A stretch of 64,000 nt of DNA from Streptomyces vinaceus (GCF_008704935.1 NZ_CP023692.1:4020001-4084000); one strand, 5' to 3'. Numbered from the stretch's first letter, positions 28,516 to 37,461 are shown. Translations and numbers: made by a program. The notes: generated from the sequence alone by a model not told the origin.

Positions 28516-29448
28516 TCAGCTTTCCGTGCGGTACATCAGGTCCACCTCGTGGGTGCTGAAGCCGAGGCCCTCGTACACGGCCAGGGCCGCCGTATTGTCG
28601 GCGTCCACGTACAGCATCGCGGTGGGCAGGCCCGCCTCCGCGAGGTGGCGCAGGCCGATCGAGGTGAGGGCCTTGCCGAGCCCGCCGCCCTGGGCGCCGG
28701 GGCGGACGCCGAGCACGTAGACCTCCCCGAGCCGCTCCTCGGCGTGCACCTTCGTCCAGTGGAAGCCGATCAGCTCCCCGTCCCGCTCGGCGAGGAAGAA
28801 GCCCTTGGGGTCGAACCAGGGCTGCGCGATCCGGTCGTTCAAGTCCCGCTGCGTCAGGGAGCCCTGCTCGGGGTGGTGGGCGAAGGCGGCCGAGTTCACC
28901 GCGAGCCAGGCCGCGTCGTCCTGGCCGGGCACGAAGGTCCGTACGGTCACACCGGACGGCAGCGCCGCCTCGGGCAGCGCCGGCCCGTCCGCGCCCAGCG
29001 GGCGGCGCAGCTGGCGCAGCTCGCGGAAGAGGGTGAGGCCGAGCACCTGCGCGAGGTGGCGGGCGGCCGACTTGCCGCCGTGCGCCCACACCCGGATCCG
29101 CTTGCCCGAGGCGGCCAGCAGGGCCGAGCCGAGCGCCCGTCCGTGCCCGCGCCCGCGCAGCGCGGGGTGGACGACGAGCTCGGCGGCGGGGGCCTCCACC
29201 GGATCGGTGTCCTCCAGTTGTCCGTACCCGGCGAGCCGGCCCTTCTCGGTGAGCAGGAAGTGCCGGATCCCCTCGCGGCGCCCGCCGCGCAGCTGGAGGC
29301 GGCCCTGCTCGGACACGGCGGTGGTGCCGTCCGTACGGGCCGCGTCCTCGATGAGGGCGAGCACGGATTCGGCCTGTTCCTCCGTCAGCTCGTCGAGGGT
29401 CTGAATCTGGCGTCCCGGCTCCAGGGCCGCTGCTGCGTCGTCAGTCAT
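28516..29448 (-). CDS. mshD: mycothiol synthase MshD
   Basis: 310-aa tandem GNAT protein that acetylates Cys-GlcN-Ins to give mycothiol, the actinobacterial glutathione substitute. Two acetyl-CoA sites are visible: ELVVHPALRGRGHGRALG in the N-terminal half and VYVLGVRPGAQGGGLGKALT in the C-terminal half. The last residues (EVDLMYRT) are typical of MshD. The window also contains mshA, the first enzyme of the same pathway. Confidence 0.95.
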   Translation of the reverse strand: MTDDAAAALEPGRQIQTLDELTEEQAESVLALIEDAARTDGTTAVSEQGRLQLRGGRREGIRHFLLTEKGRLAGYGQLEDTDPVEAPAAELVVHPALRGRGHGRALGSALLAASGKRIRVWAHGGKSAARHLAQVLGLTLFRELRQLRRPLGADGPALPEAALPSGVTVRTFVPGQDDAAWLAVNSAAFAHHPEQGSLTQRDLNDRIAQPWFDPKGFFLAERDGELIGFHWTKVHAEERLGEVYVLGVRPGAQGGGLGKALTSIGLRHLAEAGLPTAMLYVDADNTAALAVYEGLGFSTHEVDLMYRTES

Positions 29449-29623
29449 GCGTCGAGCCTACGACCGAGGGAGGCACCGGCGGTGGTGTGCGTGCAGGCGA
29501 ACGCCGGTGAGCCGTCTTCTACGTGTAACCAGTCCGACACCCGTACCCCCTGTCGTGCTACGCGCGTTGACCATAGGCTGCCGCCGACCTCCCGAGATTC
29601 ACCGCTGTCCAAAAGGGGACTAA

Positions 29624-31438
29624 ATGTCAGCGACGCCACAACGGCACCGCCGAAACCGCCGGTTGACCTTCGCCGCCATCGCCGTCACGGCGGGTGCCGC
29701 AGCGATGGTCGCGGCCGCACTGCCGGCCGGTGCCGCGAGTGGTGGCGGTGCGGCCAAGAGCCGCACCGTCGATGTGCAGATGCTGTCGTTCAACGACTTC
29801 CACGGCACGCTGGAGCCCCCGCAGGGCTCTTCGGGCACCGTGAGCGAGCGTCAGGCGGACGGCACCACCAAGGCGATACCCGCCGGTGGCGTCGAGTACC
29901 TGGCCACCAGCCTGCGCGAGGCCCGCAAGGGTCACGAGTACTCCGTCACGGCCGCGGCCGGCGACATGATCGGCGGCAGCCCGATGCTGTCGGGTCTCTT
30001 CCACGACGAGCCCACCGTCGAGGCGCTGAACAAGCTGAAGCTCGACGTCAGCAGCGTCGGCAACCACGAGTTCGACGAGGGCAAGGCCGAGCTGCGCCGC
30101 ATGTCCTACGGCGGCTGCCACCCGGTCGACGGCTGCTTCGAGCCCGGCAAGGAGTTCACGGGCGCCGAGTTCAAGTACCTCGCGGCGAACGTCACGGACG
30201 AGAAGACCAAGCGTCCGATGCTGAACCCGACCTTCATCTGGCAGAAGGGGGACGTGAAGATCGGCTTCATCGGCGTCACCCTGGAGGGCACGCCGGACGT
30301 CGTGACCGCCGACGGGGTCAAGGGCCTGAAGTTCGGCGACGAGGTCGAGACGATCAACAAGTACGCCGCCGAGCTGAACAAGCAGGGCGTCAAGTCGATC
30401 GTCGCGCTGATCCACGAGGGCGGCCTGCCCGCCAACGGCGCCTACAACTACGACTGCGACGCCCCGGGCGCCGGCGCCGGCATCTCGGGCGCGATCGTGG
30501 ACATCGCCAAGAACGTGGACCCGAAGGTCGACGCCCTGGTGACCGGTCACACGCACCAGGCGTACGCCTGCAACATCCCGGACCCGGCGGGCAACCCGCG
30601 CATGGTGACCTCGGCCGCCTCGTACGGCCGCCTGTTCACGGACACCACGCTCACGTACGACCGCCAGACCAAGGACATCGTCCGCACCGCGGCCCTCGCG
30701 CCGAAGCCGGTCAACAAGATCGTCTCCCGGAACCAGCCCAAGGCTCCGGACATGACCGAGCTGATCACCCGCTGGAACACGCTCGCCGCCCCGGTCGCGA
30801 GCGCCCCGCAGGGCTACATCTCGGCGGACATCGCGGGCCGCGGCTCCGAGGCCCCGGAGAAGCCGCTCGGCGACCTGATCGCCGACGCGCAGCTGGAGGC
30901 CACGGCCCCGGCCGCCAAGGGCGGCGCGCAGCTGGCCATCATGAACCCGGGCGGCATCCGCGCCGACCTGGCCTACAAGGCCGCGGGTGACGAGGGCGAC
31001 GGCGTCGTGACGTACGGCGAGTCCTACACGGTCCAGCCGTTCAACAACCTGATGAATGTGGTGGACCTGACGGGCGCGCAGCTGATCACCGCGCTCCAGC
31101 AGCAGGTCAGCGGCCCGGTCAACGGCGCCAGCCCGAAGATCCTGCAGGTCTCGAAGGGCTTCACGTACACCCTGGACATGACGAAGACGGGCGCGGACCG
31201 CATCGTCGTGGACTCGGTGAAGCTGAACGGCGCGGCGATCGACCCCGCCAAGACCTACCGGGTCGCGATGAACGAGTTCCTCGCGGGCGGCGGTGACGGT
31301 TTCACCGTCCTGAAGGAGCACAAGAACAAGCTGGTCGGCGTGCCCGACCTGGAGGCCTTCAACGCCTACCTGGCGAAGTCGACGCAGGCGGCCCCGATCG
31401 CCCCGCCGGCGGCGGACCGCATCACGGTCGTCAAGTAA
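29624..31438 (+). CDS. secreted 5'-nucleotidase / 2',3'-cyclic phosphodiesterase
   Basis: 604-aa exported metallophosphatase. Signal peptide 1-38 (RRNRR then a hydrophobic core ending PAGAAS). Two-metal catalytic domain: D58-x-H60 in LSFNDFHGTLEP, AAGDMIGGSPMLSG, the GNHEFDEG box, and GHTHQAYAC. The C-terminal substrate-binding 5'-nucleotidase domain has NPGGIRADL and GGGDGFTVLKEH. It releases phosphate and nucleosides from extracellular nucleotides, which fits the phosphate-rich neighbourhood, though I see no clear PHO box in its short upstream region. Confidence 0.93.
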   Translation: MSATPQRHRRNRRLTFAAIAVTAGAAAMVAAALPAGAASGGGAAKSRTVDVQMLSFNDFHGTLEPPQGSSGTVSERQADGTTKAIPAGGVEYLATSLREARKGHEYSVTAAAGDMIGGSPMLSGLFHDEPTVEALNKLKLDVSSVGNHEFDEGKAELRRMSYGGCHPVDGCFEPGKEFTGAEFKYLAANVTDEKTKRPMLNPTFIWQKGDVKIGFIGVTLEGTPDVVTADGVKGLKFGDEVETINKYAAELNKQGVKSIVALIHEGGLPANGAYNYDCDAPGAGAGISGAIVDIAKNVDPKVDALVTGHTHQAYACNIPDPAGNPRMVTSAASYGRLFTDTTLTYDRQTKDIVRTAALAPKPVNKIVSRNQPKAPDMTELITRWNTLAAPVASAPQGYISADIAGRGSEAPEKPLGDLIADAQLEATAPAAKGGAQLAIMNPGGIRADLAYKAAGDEGDGVVTYGESYTVQPFNNLMNVVDLTGAQLITALQQQVSGPVNGASPKILQVSKGFTYTLDMTKTGADRIVVDSVKLNGAAIDPAKTYRVAMNEFLAGGGDGFTVLKEHKNKLVGVPDLEAFNAYLAKSTQAAPIAPPAADRITVVK

Positions 31439-31442
31439 CACC

Positions 31443-31482
31443 CGCTGACAGGCGCTGACAGGCGCTGACGCGCGCTGACACC
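31443..31482 (+). repeat. four 10-bp direct repeats (CGCTGACAGG)
   Basis: Four tandem copies of CGCTGACANN/CGCTGACGCG directly after the 5'-nucleotidase stop codon. No function is apparent. Confidence 0.75.
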
Positions 31483-31504
31483 GGCTCGGTTTCGACCGGC
31501 ACCT

Positions 31505-31558
31505 GACACGCCCGGAGGGGCGGTGGGCCTTCCCGGCCCGCCGCCCCTTCGGCGTGTC
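31505..31558. terminator. long terminator hairpin between convergent genes
   Basis: Nested stem: outer GACACGCC / GGCGTGTC and inner GGGGCGGTGGGCC / GGCCCGCCGCCCC with a TTCC-type loop. It lies between the convergent 5'-nucleotidase and hydrolase genes. Confidence 0.82.
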
Positions 31559-31588
31559 CGCCCCGGACCCCCGTGCCGGAGCGGAGCG

Positions 31589-32371
31589 TCAGAGGCCCGC
31601 GAGGAACGCGCGGACGGCCTCGTGGAACTCCGCGGGGTGGGTGAACGGCAGGAAGTGGTCCCCGTCCACAGCCCTGTACGAGGTCCCCGGCCGGCGAGCG
31701 ACCATCGCGTCGGCCGTCTTCTGCGGGAGCGTCTGGCTGCGGGTGCCGTGGATCAGCAGCGCCGGGCAGCTGCTCCCGAGCCAGGCGTCCCAGTGGTCGC
31801 CGCGGCAGGCCTCGGCGGAGTCGATCATGTCCTGCGGGTGGAACGGCAGCCGCCAGCCGCCGTCGGGGAGCGGGCGCAGCGCCTGTTCGACGAACGGGGA
31901 GCCCACCGGCCCGGCCGCGGCGAGGAGTTCCTCGCGGGTGGGCGCGCAGTAGCGCATGTCCTTCAGGAAGCCGAAGAGCCCTCCCGCCGTATCGGGGTCG
32001 ATCTCCACGGTGGCGTCCACGTCGACGAGGGCCGAGACCCGCTCAGGGTGGGCGGCCGCCAGGTGGTAGGCGTTGAATCCGCCGAGGGAGTAGCCGAGGA
32101 CGGCCACGGGGGCGTCCAGGCCGAGGTGGTCGAGGAGGGCGACGGCGTCCGAGAGGTAGCCCGCGCGGCCGTAGTCGGCGGCCCGGTCGGAGTCGCCGTG
32201 GCCGCGCTGGTCGGGGGCGATGACCCGCCAGGCCCCGCCGAGGGCGTCGGCGAGGCCCGCGAAGGCGAGGCCCTCGGACATGCCCCCGTGCAGGGCGAGC
32301 AGCGGGCGGCCCGCGCCGCCGAAGTCCAGGTACGACAGTGTGCGGCCGTCGATCGTCAGTGTGTGGCGCAT
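31589..32371 (-). CDS. alpha/beta hydrolase
   Basis: 260-aa alpha/beta-hydrolase fold enzyme. Oxyanion region ALHGGMSE, nucleophile elbow G-Y-S-L-G-G, DQRGHGDSDR after strand 4, late acid in LLIHGTRSQ, and catalytic His in GDHFLPF. Substrate unknown. GGGGAGGG precedes the ATG. Divergent from a TetR-type regulator with which it shares a long inverted repeat, so it is probably the regulator's target. Confidence 0.88.
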   Translation of the reverse strand: MRHTLTIDGRTLSYLDFGGAGRPLLALHGGMSEGLAFAGLADALGGAWRVIAPDQRGHGDSDRAADYGRAGYLSDAVALLDHLGLDAPVAVLGYSLGGFNAYHLAAAHPERVSALVDVDATVEIDPDTAGGLFGFLKDMRYCAPTREELLAAAGPVGSPFVEQALRPLPDGGWRLPFHPQDMIDSAEACRGDHWDAWLGSSCPALLIHGTRSQTLPQKTADAMVARRPGTSYRAVDGDHFLPFTHPAEFHEAVRAFLAGL

Positions 32372-32431
32372 GGCGTGGCCCTCCCCTGTGAGTCATGCGT
32401 GACGGTGCGGTACGCGGACGAGCCTGCCAGG

Positions 32432-32477
32432 ATTTGGGCAAGCGCGCAATACGCACGTCTTGCGCGCTTGCCCAAAT
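32432..32477. promoter_or_regulatory. 46-bp inverted-repeat operator between hydrolase and TetR genes
   Basis: Perfect 18-bp arms (ATTTGGGCAAGCGCGCAA and its complement) separated by 10 nt. Each arm is itself pseudo-palindromic (TTGGGC-N4-GCGCAA), which would fit two TetR dimers. The right arm covers the expected -35 region of the TetR gene, so binding should repress both divergent genes. Confidence 0.88.
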
Positions 32478-32500
32478 TCCGTCGCGGATACGATCCCGGC

Positions 32501-33070
32501 ATGGGAAATCGCGAGGACCTGCTGGCCGGAGCGCGCCGCTGCCTGGAGGAGAAGGGCTATCTGCGCACGACCGTGCGCGACATCGCCGCGGCCTCGAAGG
32601 TCTCCATGGCCGCGATCGGCTACCACTTCGGCTCGCGCGAGGCACTGCTCAACCTCGCCCTCTTCGCCGCCATGGACGAGTGGGCCGCCGGCTCCGGCCG
32701 CCTCGCCGGCCAGGGCGCCACCACCGCGGAGCGCTACGCCGACACCTGGGACCGCAAGATCCGCGACTTCGGCGACATGCGCTGGCTCTGGATGGCCTCC
32801 GTCGAGGCCTTCGTCCACGCCCAGTCCGCGCCCGAGCTGCTCGCCACCCTCGCCCAGAACCAGCGCCAGGCCCGGCGCATGGTGGCCGCGCAGCTGCGCG
32901 GAGTTCCCGAGGACGCGGTCACGGAAGAGGACGTACGGGCCCTCGGGTCGGTGCACATCGCCCTGCTGAGCGGGGTGATGGTGCAGGCGCTGACCGACCC
33001 GGAGCAGGCGCCGACGGGCCGGGAGCTCGCCCAAGGTCTGCGCGCCATGGCCGAGTTGCTCGAAAGCTAG
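32501..33070 (+). CDS. TetR family transcriptional regulator
   Basis: 189-aa regulator. N-terminal helix-turn-helix: REDLLAGARRCLEEKGYLRTTVRDIAAASKVSMAAIGYHFGSREALL, the classic TetR pattern ending in a Y-H-F motif. The C-terminal ligand domain is helical and typical of the family. ATG 32501 is 7 nt after a TACGAT -10-like box, with no ribosome-binding site, suggesting a leaderless transcript. Likely controls itself and the divergent hydrolase. Confidence 0.9.
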   Translation: MGNREDLLAGARRCLEEKGYLRTTVRDIAAASKVSMAAIGYHFGSREALLNLALFAAMDEWAAGSGRLAGQGATTAERYADTWDRKIRDFGDMRWLWMASVEAFVHAQSAPELLATLAQNQRQARRMVAAQLRGVPEDAVTEEDVRALGSVHIALLSGVMVQALTDPEQAPTGRELAQGLRAMAELLES

Positions 33071-33172
33071 GGGCTACCGAAGGGTAGTAATGGCGCGTCC
33101 CGCACGCCAGAATCCCGGGGGCACCAGCCGGCACGGGCCGGCGTCCATCACCGGGTCGGCAAAGGGGCGGGC

Positions 33173-34048
33173 ATGGCACTGGATCGTCGGGCATTCATGG
33201 TCGGGGCGGTGGCGGCGGGAGCGGCGGCCGCCGTGGGACTCGGAGCGGCGGGACCGGCCTCGGCCCGTACGCTCGGCACGCAGGACTGGATGGCCGGACT
33301 CGGCGACGCGACCGCCCTCCAGCGGATGACCATCCCCGGCACCCACGACTCGGGCGCCACCAAGGGCGGGCTCTACGTCGCCTGCCAGAACACCTCGATC
33401 GCCCAGCAGCTCGACTCCGGGATCCGCTTCCTGGACGTCCGCTGCCGCGTCACCGGCGGCTCCTTCGCCATCCACCACGCGGCGTTCTTCCAGGACCTGA
33501 TGTTCGGGGACGTCCTCGTCGCCTGCTGGAACTTCCTCGCCGCGCACCCCTCCGAGACCGTGCTGATGCGCGTCAAACAGGAGTATTCCGAGGAGAGCGA
33601 CGCCACCTTCCGCGCCGTCTTCGACGACTACCTGGACCACCGCGGCTGGCGGCCCCTGTTCCACATCGCCGACTCCCTGCCCACCCTCGGCCAGGCCCGC
33701 GGCAAGGTGGTCCTGCTCGCCGACAACGGCGGCCTGCCGGGCCTGCGCTACGGCGACGGCAACGTCTTCGACATCCAGGACGACTACAACACCGAGCCCT
33801 TCGCCAAGCGCGGCCGGATCGAGAACCAGTTCCGCAAGGCCGTCCAGCAGCCCGGCAAGCTGTTCGTGAACTACGTCAGCACCGCCGCCTACATGCCGCC
33901 GCGCTGGAACTCCGACCGGCTCAACCCGCAGGTGCACGCGTTCGTCGACGGCGGGGAGCTGGCCGGCCGGACCGGGCTCGGGATCGTCCCGATGGACTTC
34001 CCCAACACCCGCTCCGGGCTCGTCGCCTCACTCGTACGGCACAACTGA
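33173..34048 (+). CDS. secreted phosphatidylinositol-specific phospholipase C domain protein
   Basis: 291-aa exported protein. Twin-arginine-type signal (DRRAFMVG, hydrophobic stretch, cleavage near SARTLG). The PI-PLC X domain has the two catalytic histidines in PGTHDSGA and AIHHAAFF, with conserved GIRFLDVRC between them. It would cleave phosphatidylinositol or its glycosylated forms outside the cell. Its 3' end overlaps the 3' end of the convergent kinase gene by 21 nt. Confidence 0.9.
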   Translation: MALDRRAFMVGAVAAGAAAAVGLGAAGPASARTLGTQDWMAGLGDATALQRMTIPGTHDSGATKGGLYVACQNTSIAQQLDSGIRFLDVRCRVTGGSFAIHHAAFFQDLMFGDVLVACWNFLAAHPSETVLMRVKQEYSEESDATFRAVFDDYLDHRGWRPLFHIADSLPTLGQARGKVVLLADNGGLPGLRYGDGNVFDIQDDYNTEPFAKRGRIENQFRKAVQQPGKLFVNYVSTAAYMPPRWNSDRLNPQVHAFVDGGELAGRTGLGIVPMDFPNTRSGLVASLVRHN

Positions 34049-35470
34049 CGGCTGCTCCGGCGGCGGCGCCGGGGCGCCCGGGATGCGGAGCACCGCCTCC
34101 GTGCCCGGGCCGCCGCCCGGAGCCGCCCGCAGCTCGACGCTGCCGCCCGCGCGGCGCACCGTACGGTCCACGATCGACAGGCCCAGACCGCTGCCGGGCA
34201 GGGCGCGGGCCGAGGAGGAGCGCCAGAACCGCTCGAACACGTGCGGAAGGTCCTCCGCCGGGATGCCCGGCCCGTGATCGCGTACGGTCAGCTCGCCCGC
34301 GCGCAGTGCGACCTCGACCGTGCCGCCCGGCGGGCTGAACTTCACCGCGTTGTCGAGGACGTTGACCACCGCCCGCTCCAGCGCCGCCGCCTCGCCCCGT
34401 ACGTACCAGGGCGCGATCTCGTCGGTGAAGTGCAGCTCGGGGCCGCGCAGCCGGGCCCGCGACAGCGCGCTCTGCGCGATCTCGTGCAGCGCCACCACCT
34501 CCAGCCTGGCGGGCGGGGCCGCGTCCGGACGGGACAGCTCCTGGAGGTCGCCGATCAGCGCCGCCAGCTCCGTCATCTGCGCCTTGACCGAGGCCAGCAG
34601 CTCCCTGCGGTCCTCGGGCGGGATGGCCCGCCCGGTCTCCTCGCTGCGCGCGAGCAGTTCGATGTTGGTGCGCAGGGAGGTCAGCGGGGTGCGCAGCTCG
34701 TGCCCGGCGTCCGCGATCAGCTGGGCCTGGCGCTCCTGGGAGGAGGCGAGGGCCGCCGTCATGGAGTTGAAGGACCGCGACAGCCGGGCGATCTCGTCGT
34801 CGCCCTCGTCGGGGATCCGTACGGTCAGGTCCTCGGTGCGGGCGATGTGCTCGACGGCGCCCGTCAGCTCGTCGACCGGCCGCAGCCCCGTACGGGCCAC
34901 CCACAGGCCGGCGACGCCCGCCCCGGCCACGCCGACGCCGGCCACCAGGAACAGCACCCAGGCCAGCGTGGACAGCGGTTTGTCGATGTCGGCGAGCGGC
35001 CGCGCCACCGAGACGGCGAAGACCGGGCCGCCGGGCTGGGTCTGGGCCGCGAAGGTGTAGACGCGCATCGCGACGCCGGTGTCGGTCGTCGCGTCGTGCA
35101 GCGCCTTGGGCTTGCGGCCCGCCGCGACCTGCTTGTCCGTATCGGTCACCGGCAGGCCGGTCTGCCCGCTCACCCAGCAGTGGCCGCCGTCCACGGTGAC
35201 GATCTGGACCGTGGCGTTCAGGTTCTCGGCGATGTCCTGCTGGGCCTGGGCCGGCGGGCGGGCCGGGCAGCCCTGGCGCAGCCGCTCCAGCACCTGCGCG
35301 GTGGGGTTGGTGGACATCAGGGACTGGTTCAGCTGGTTGCCCAGCTGGGCCCGCACCATCACCCACGACACCGCGGAGACGGTGGCCACGGCCACGGCCA
35401 CCGCCGTGGCCACCAGCAGGGCGATGCGGGAGCGCAGCGGGAGCGCGCGGAATCTGGCCGACGGGCTCAC
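34028..35470 (-). CDS. cssS: sensor histidine kinase, CssS-like
   Basis: 480-aa membrane kinase. TM1 about 17-38, an extracytoplasmic domain of about 130 residues containing Cys68 and Cys98, TM2 about 168-192, then HAMP. The dimerisation/phosphoacceptor helix carries His257 (DAGHELRTPLTSLRTN), and the ATPase domain has N, G1 (DHGPGI) and G2 (GSGLGLSIV) boxes. GTG start overlaps the regulator's stop by 4 nt (GTGA). By gene order this is the Streptomyces CssS sensor of secretion stress, next to an HtrA protease. The symbol rests on synteny. Confidence 0.88.
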   Translation of the reverse strand: MSPSARFRALPLRSRIALLVATAVAVAVATVSAVSWVMVRAQLGNQLNQSLMSTNPTAQVLERLRQGCPARPPAQAQQDIAENLNATVQIVTVDGGHCWVSGQTGLPVTDTDKQVAAGRKPKALHDATTDTGVAMRVYTFAAQTQPGGPVFAVSVARPLADIDKPLSTLAWVLFLVAGVGVAGAGVAGLWVARTGLRPVDELTGAVEHIARTEDLTVRIPDEGDDEIARLSRSFNSMTAALASSQERQAQLIADAGHELRTPLTSLRTNIELLARSEETGRAIPPEDRRELLASVKAQMTELAALIGDLQELSRPDAAPPARLEVVALHEIAQSALSRARLRGPELHFTDEIAPWYVRGEAAALERAVVNVLDNAVKFSPPGGTVEVALRAGELTVRDHGPGIPAEDLPHVFERFWRSSSARALPGSGLGLSIVDRTVRRAGGSVELRAAPGGGPGTEAVLRIPGAPAPPPEQPSVVPYE

Positions 35471-36222
35471 TCGGGCCCTCCGGAGTCGCCCGCCCCGGCG
35501 AGGCGCAGGACGTAGCCCACCCCGCGCACGGTGTGCACCAGGCGCGGCTCGCCCCCGGCCTCGGTCTTGCGGCGCAGGTACATGACGTACACGTCCAGGG
35601 AGTTGGAGCTGGGTTCGAAGTCGAAGCCCCAGACGGTCTTGAGGATCTGCTCGCGGGTCAGGACCTGGCGCGGGTGCGCGAGGAACATCTCCAGCAGCGT
35701 GAACTCGGTACGGGTCAGCTCGACCTGGCGCCCGGAGCGGGTGACCTCGCGGGTCGCGAGGTCCATGCGCAGATCGGCGAAGGCGAGGGTGTCCGTGTCG
35801 GCGGCGGCCCCGTCTCCCCCGGCGCGCCCGCCCGCGTACGCGCTGCGGCGCAGCAGGGCGCGGACGCGGGCGAAGAGCTCGTCGAGCTCGAACGGCTTGA
35901 CGAGGTAGTCGTCGGCGCCCGCGTCGAGGCCGGTGACGCGGTCGCCGACGGTGTCGCGGGCGGTGAGCATCAGGATCGGGGTGGTGCTGCCGGAGGCGCG
36001 CAGCCGGCGGGCCGCCGTGAGGCCGTCCATCCGGGGCATCTGGATGTCGAGGACGATCAGGCCCGGCTCGTACGCCGCCGCCTTCTCCAGCGCGTCGAGT
36101 CCGTCGACGGCGGTCTGTACGTCGTACCCCTCGAAGGCGAGGCTGCGGCGCAGGGCCTCCCGCACGGCCGGCTCGTCGTCGACGACGAGGATGCGGTGCG
36201 GGTCGCCTTCGGCCGGATTCAT
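35467..36222 (-). CDS. cssR: response regulator, OmpR family, CssR-like
   Basis: 251-aa regulator. Receiver domain with acidic pocket DD15-16, phospho-acceptor Asp59 (IVLDIQMPRMDG), switch Thr (LMLTARD) and Lys (YLVKPF), then an OmpR/PhoB winged helix (FTLLEMFLAHPRQVLTREQIL). Between the htrA-like gene (66 nt upstream) and the kinase. Expected to bind direct repeats; a three-unit 11-nt repeat lies before htrA. Symbol by synteny with the secretion-stress system. Confidence 0.9.
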   Translation of the reverse strand: MNPAEGDPHRILVVDDEPAVREALRRSLAFEGYDVQTAVDGLDALEKAAAYEPGLIVLDIQMPRMDGLTAARRLRASGSTTPILMLTARDTVGDRVTGLDAGADDYLVKPFELDELFARVRALLRRSAYAGGRAGGDGAAADTDTLAFADLRMDLATREVTRSGRQVELTRTEFTLLEMFLAHPRQVLTREQILKTVWGFDFEPSSNSLDVYVMYLRRKTEAGGEPRLVHTVRGVGYVLRLAGAGDSGGPE

Positions 36223-36288
36223 CTTCGGTCCCCCAGGGGTGGTGGTCGTGGTCGGTCGTACCAGGCTCGCACGGGAGCCGGGGGTCGT

Positions 36289-37410
36289 TCAGAAGGACGT
36301 CCCGAAGCCGCCGATGCCGGAGCCGTTGCCGCTGTTGCCGTCGCTGTTGCCGCCGCCGGTGCCTCCGGGGCCGCCCTTGCGGAGGGCGTCCAGGTCGGCC
36401 TTGATCGTGTTCACCGGGATGGCGAAGCCGAGGCCGACGCTGCCGGCGCTGGAGCTGTCGCTGGAGGGGGAGTAGATCGCGGAGGGCATGCCCACGATCT
36501 CGCCGTTCATGTTGACGAGGGCGCCGCCGGAGTTGCCCGGGTTGAGGGAGGCGTCCGTCTGGATGGCCTTGTACGAGGTCGTGTTGGACCCGGTGTTCCC
36601 GTTGAACTGCTGGCCGTCGTAGGAGAACGGCCAGCTGCCGCCACCGCCGCGCTGGCGTTGGGGGGACTGCTGCTCGGACTTGGGCACGTTCACCTCGCGG
36701 TCCAGGGCGGAGACGATGCCGCTGGTGACCGTGCCGGTGAGGCGGTCGGGGGAGCCGATGGCCACGACCTGGTCGCCGACCTTGAGGTGGTCGGAGTTGC
36801 CCAGCTTGGCCGGCTTGAGGCCACTCGCTCCTTGGAGCTTGATGAGGGCGAGGTCCTTGTCGGGGTCGGTGCCGACCGTCTTGGCCGTGTACTTCTTGCC
36901 GTCGCTCATCGTCACCTGGATCTCGGTGGCGCCGTCGACGACGTGGTTGTTCGTGACGATCTCGCCGTCCGCGGTGACCACGACGCCGGAGCCGGTGCCC
37001 TGACCGGAGCCGGTACGGGTGTCGATCCGCAGGACGGAGGGGCTGACCTGCTCGGCGACCCCGGAGACGGTGCCGGTGCTGGACTGCGAGACGTTGGTGC
37101 CGTTGATGCCGCCACCGCTGCGGTCCTGGCCGGCCAGCAGCTGCTGCACCCCGGCGGCGGTGCCGCCCCCGATCACGGCGGCGGCCAGCGCCACGGCCGC
37201 GAGCAGCGCGACGGGCCGCTTGGCCCGGGCCGCGTGCGCGGGCCCCTCGACGGGCGCCGGCTCGACCGGCGGCCGGTGGGCTTCGTGCCACCCGGGCGCC
37301 GAGGCCGGCGGCGGGTAGGCGGGCGGCGGCGGGTACTCCCCGAAACCGGCGCTCTGGGTCGGGCGGTTCTCCTGCGGGTACTCGCCGTCGCGGCGGAAGC
37401 TCTCGGTCAT
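36289..37410 (-). CDS. htrA2: HtrA-like serine protease without PDZ domain
   Basis: 373-aa membrane-anchored trypsin-like protease. Cytoplasmic Pro-rich N-terminus (1-64), one transmembrane helix (about 65-85), and a protease domain with the catalytic triad His156 (TNNHVV), Asp186 (DKDLALI) and Ser294 (NPGNSGGAL). No PDZ domain follows; the protein ends in a Gly/Asn/Ser-rich tail from about residue 346. A glycine-rich insertion (about 243-280) sits before the serine. In Bacillus and Streptomyces such proteases clear misfolded secreted proteins under CssRS control. The name htrA2 is by synteny. Confidence 0.88.
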   Translation of the reverse strand: MTESFRRDGEYPQENRPTQSAGFGEYPPPPAYPPPASAPGWHEAHRPPVEPAPVEGPAHAARAKRPVALLAAVALAAAVIGGGTAAGVQQLLAGQDRSGGGINGTNVSQSSTGTVSGVAEQVSPSVLRIDTRTGSGQGTGSGVVVTADGEIVTNNHVVDGATEIQVTMSDGKKYTAKTVGTDPDKDLALIKLQGASGLKPAKLGNSDHLKVGDQVVAIGSPDRLTGTVTSGIVSALDREVNVPKSEQQSPQRQRGGGGSWPFSYDGQQFNGNTGSNTTSYKAIQTDASLNPGNSGGALVNMNGEIVGMPSAIYSPSSDSSSAGSVGLGFAIPVNTIKADLDALRKGGPGGTGGGNSDGNSGNGSGIGGFGTSF

Positions 37411-37428
37411 GTCTCTGACTGTGTCCGC

Positions 37429-37461
37429 GGATCATGAGAGCTTCCTGAGTCCACCCTGAGA
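37429..37461 (-). promoter_or_regulatory. OmpR-type direct repeats upstream of htrA
   Basis: On the minus strand three contiguous 11-nt units: TCTCAGGGTGG, ACTCAGGAAGC, TCTCATGATCC. They start 19 nt before the htrA-like ATG. An 11-nt period is what tandem OmpR/PhoB-type regulators bind, so this is the likely CssR site. Its closeness to the ATG suggests a short or absent leader. Confidence 0.7.

Noticed and set aside
29449..29623. PHO box before the 5'-nucleotidase gene
   Set aside because: Only isolated weak matches to GTTCACC; no tandem 11-nt units.
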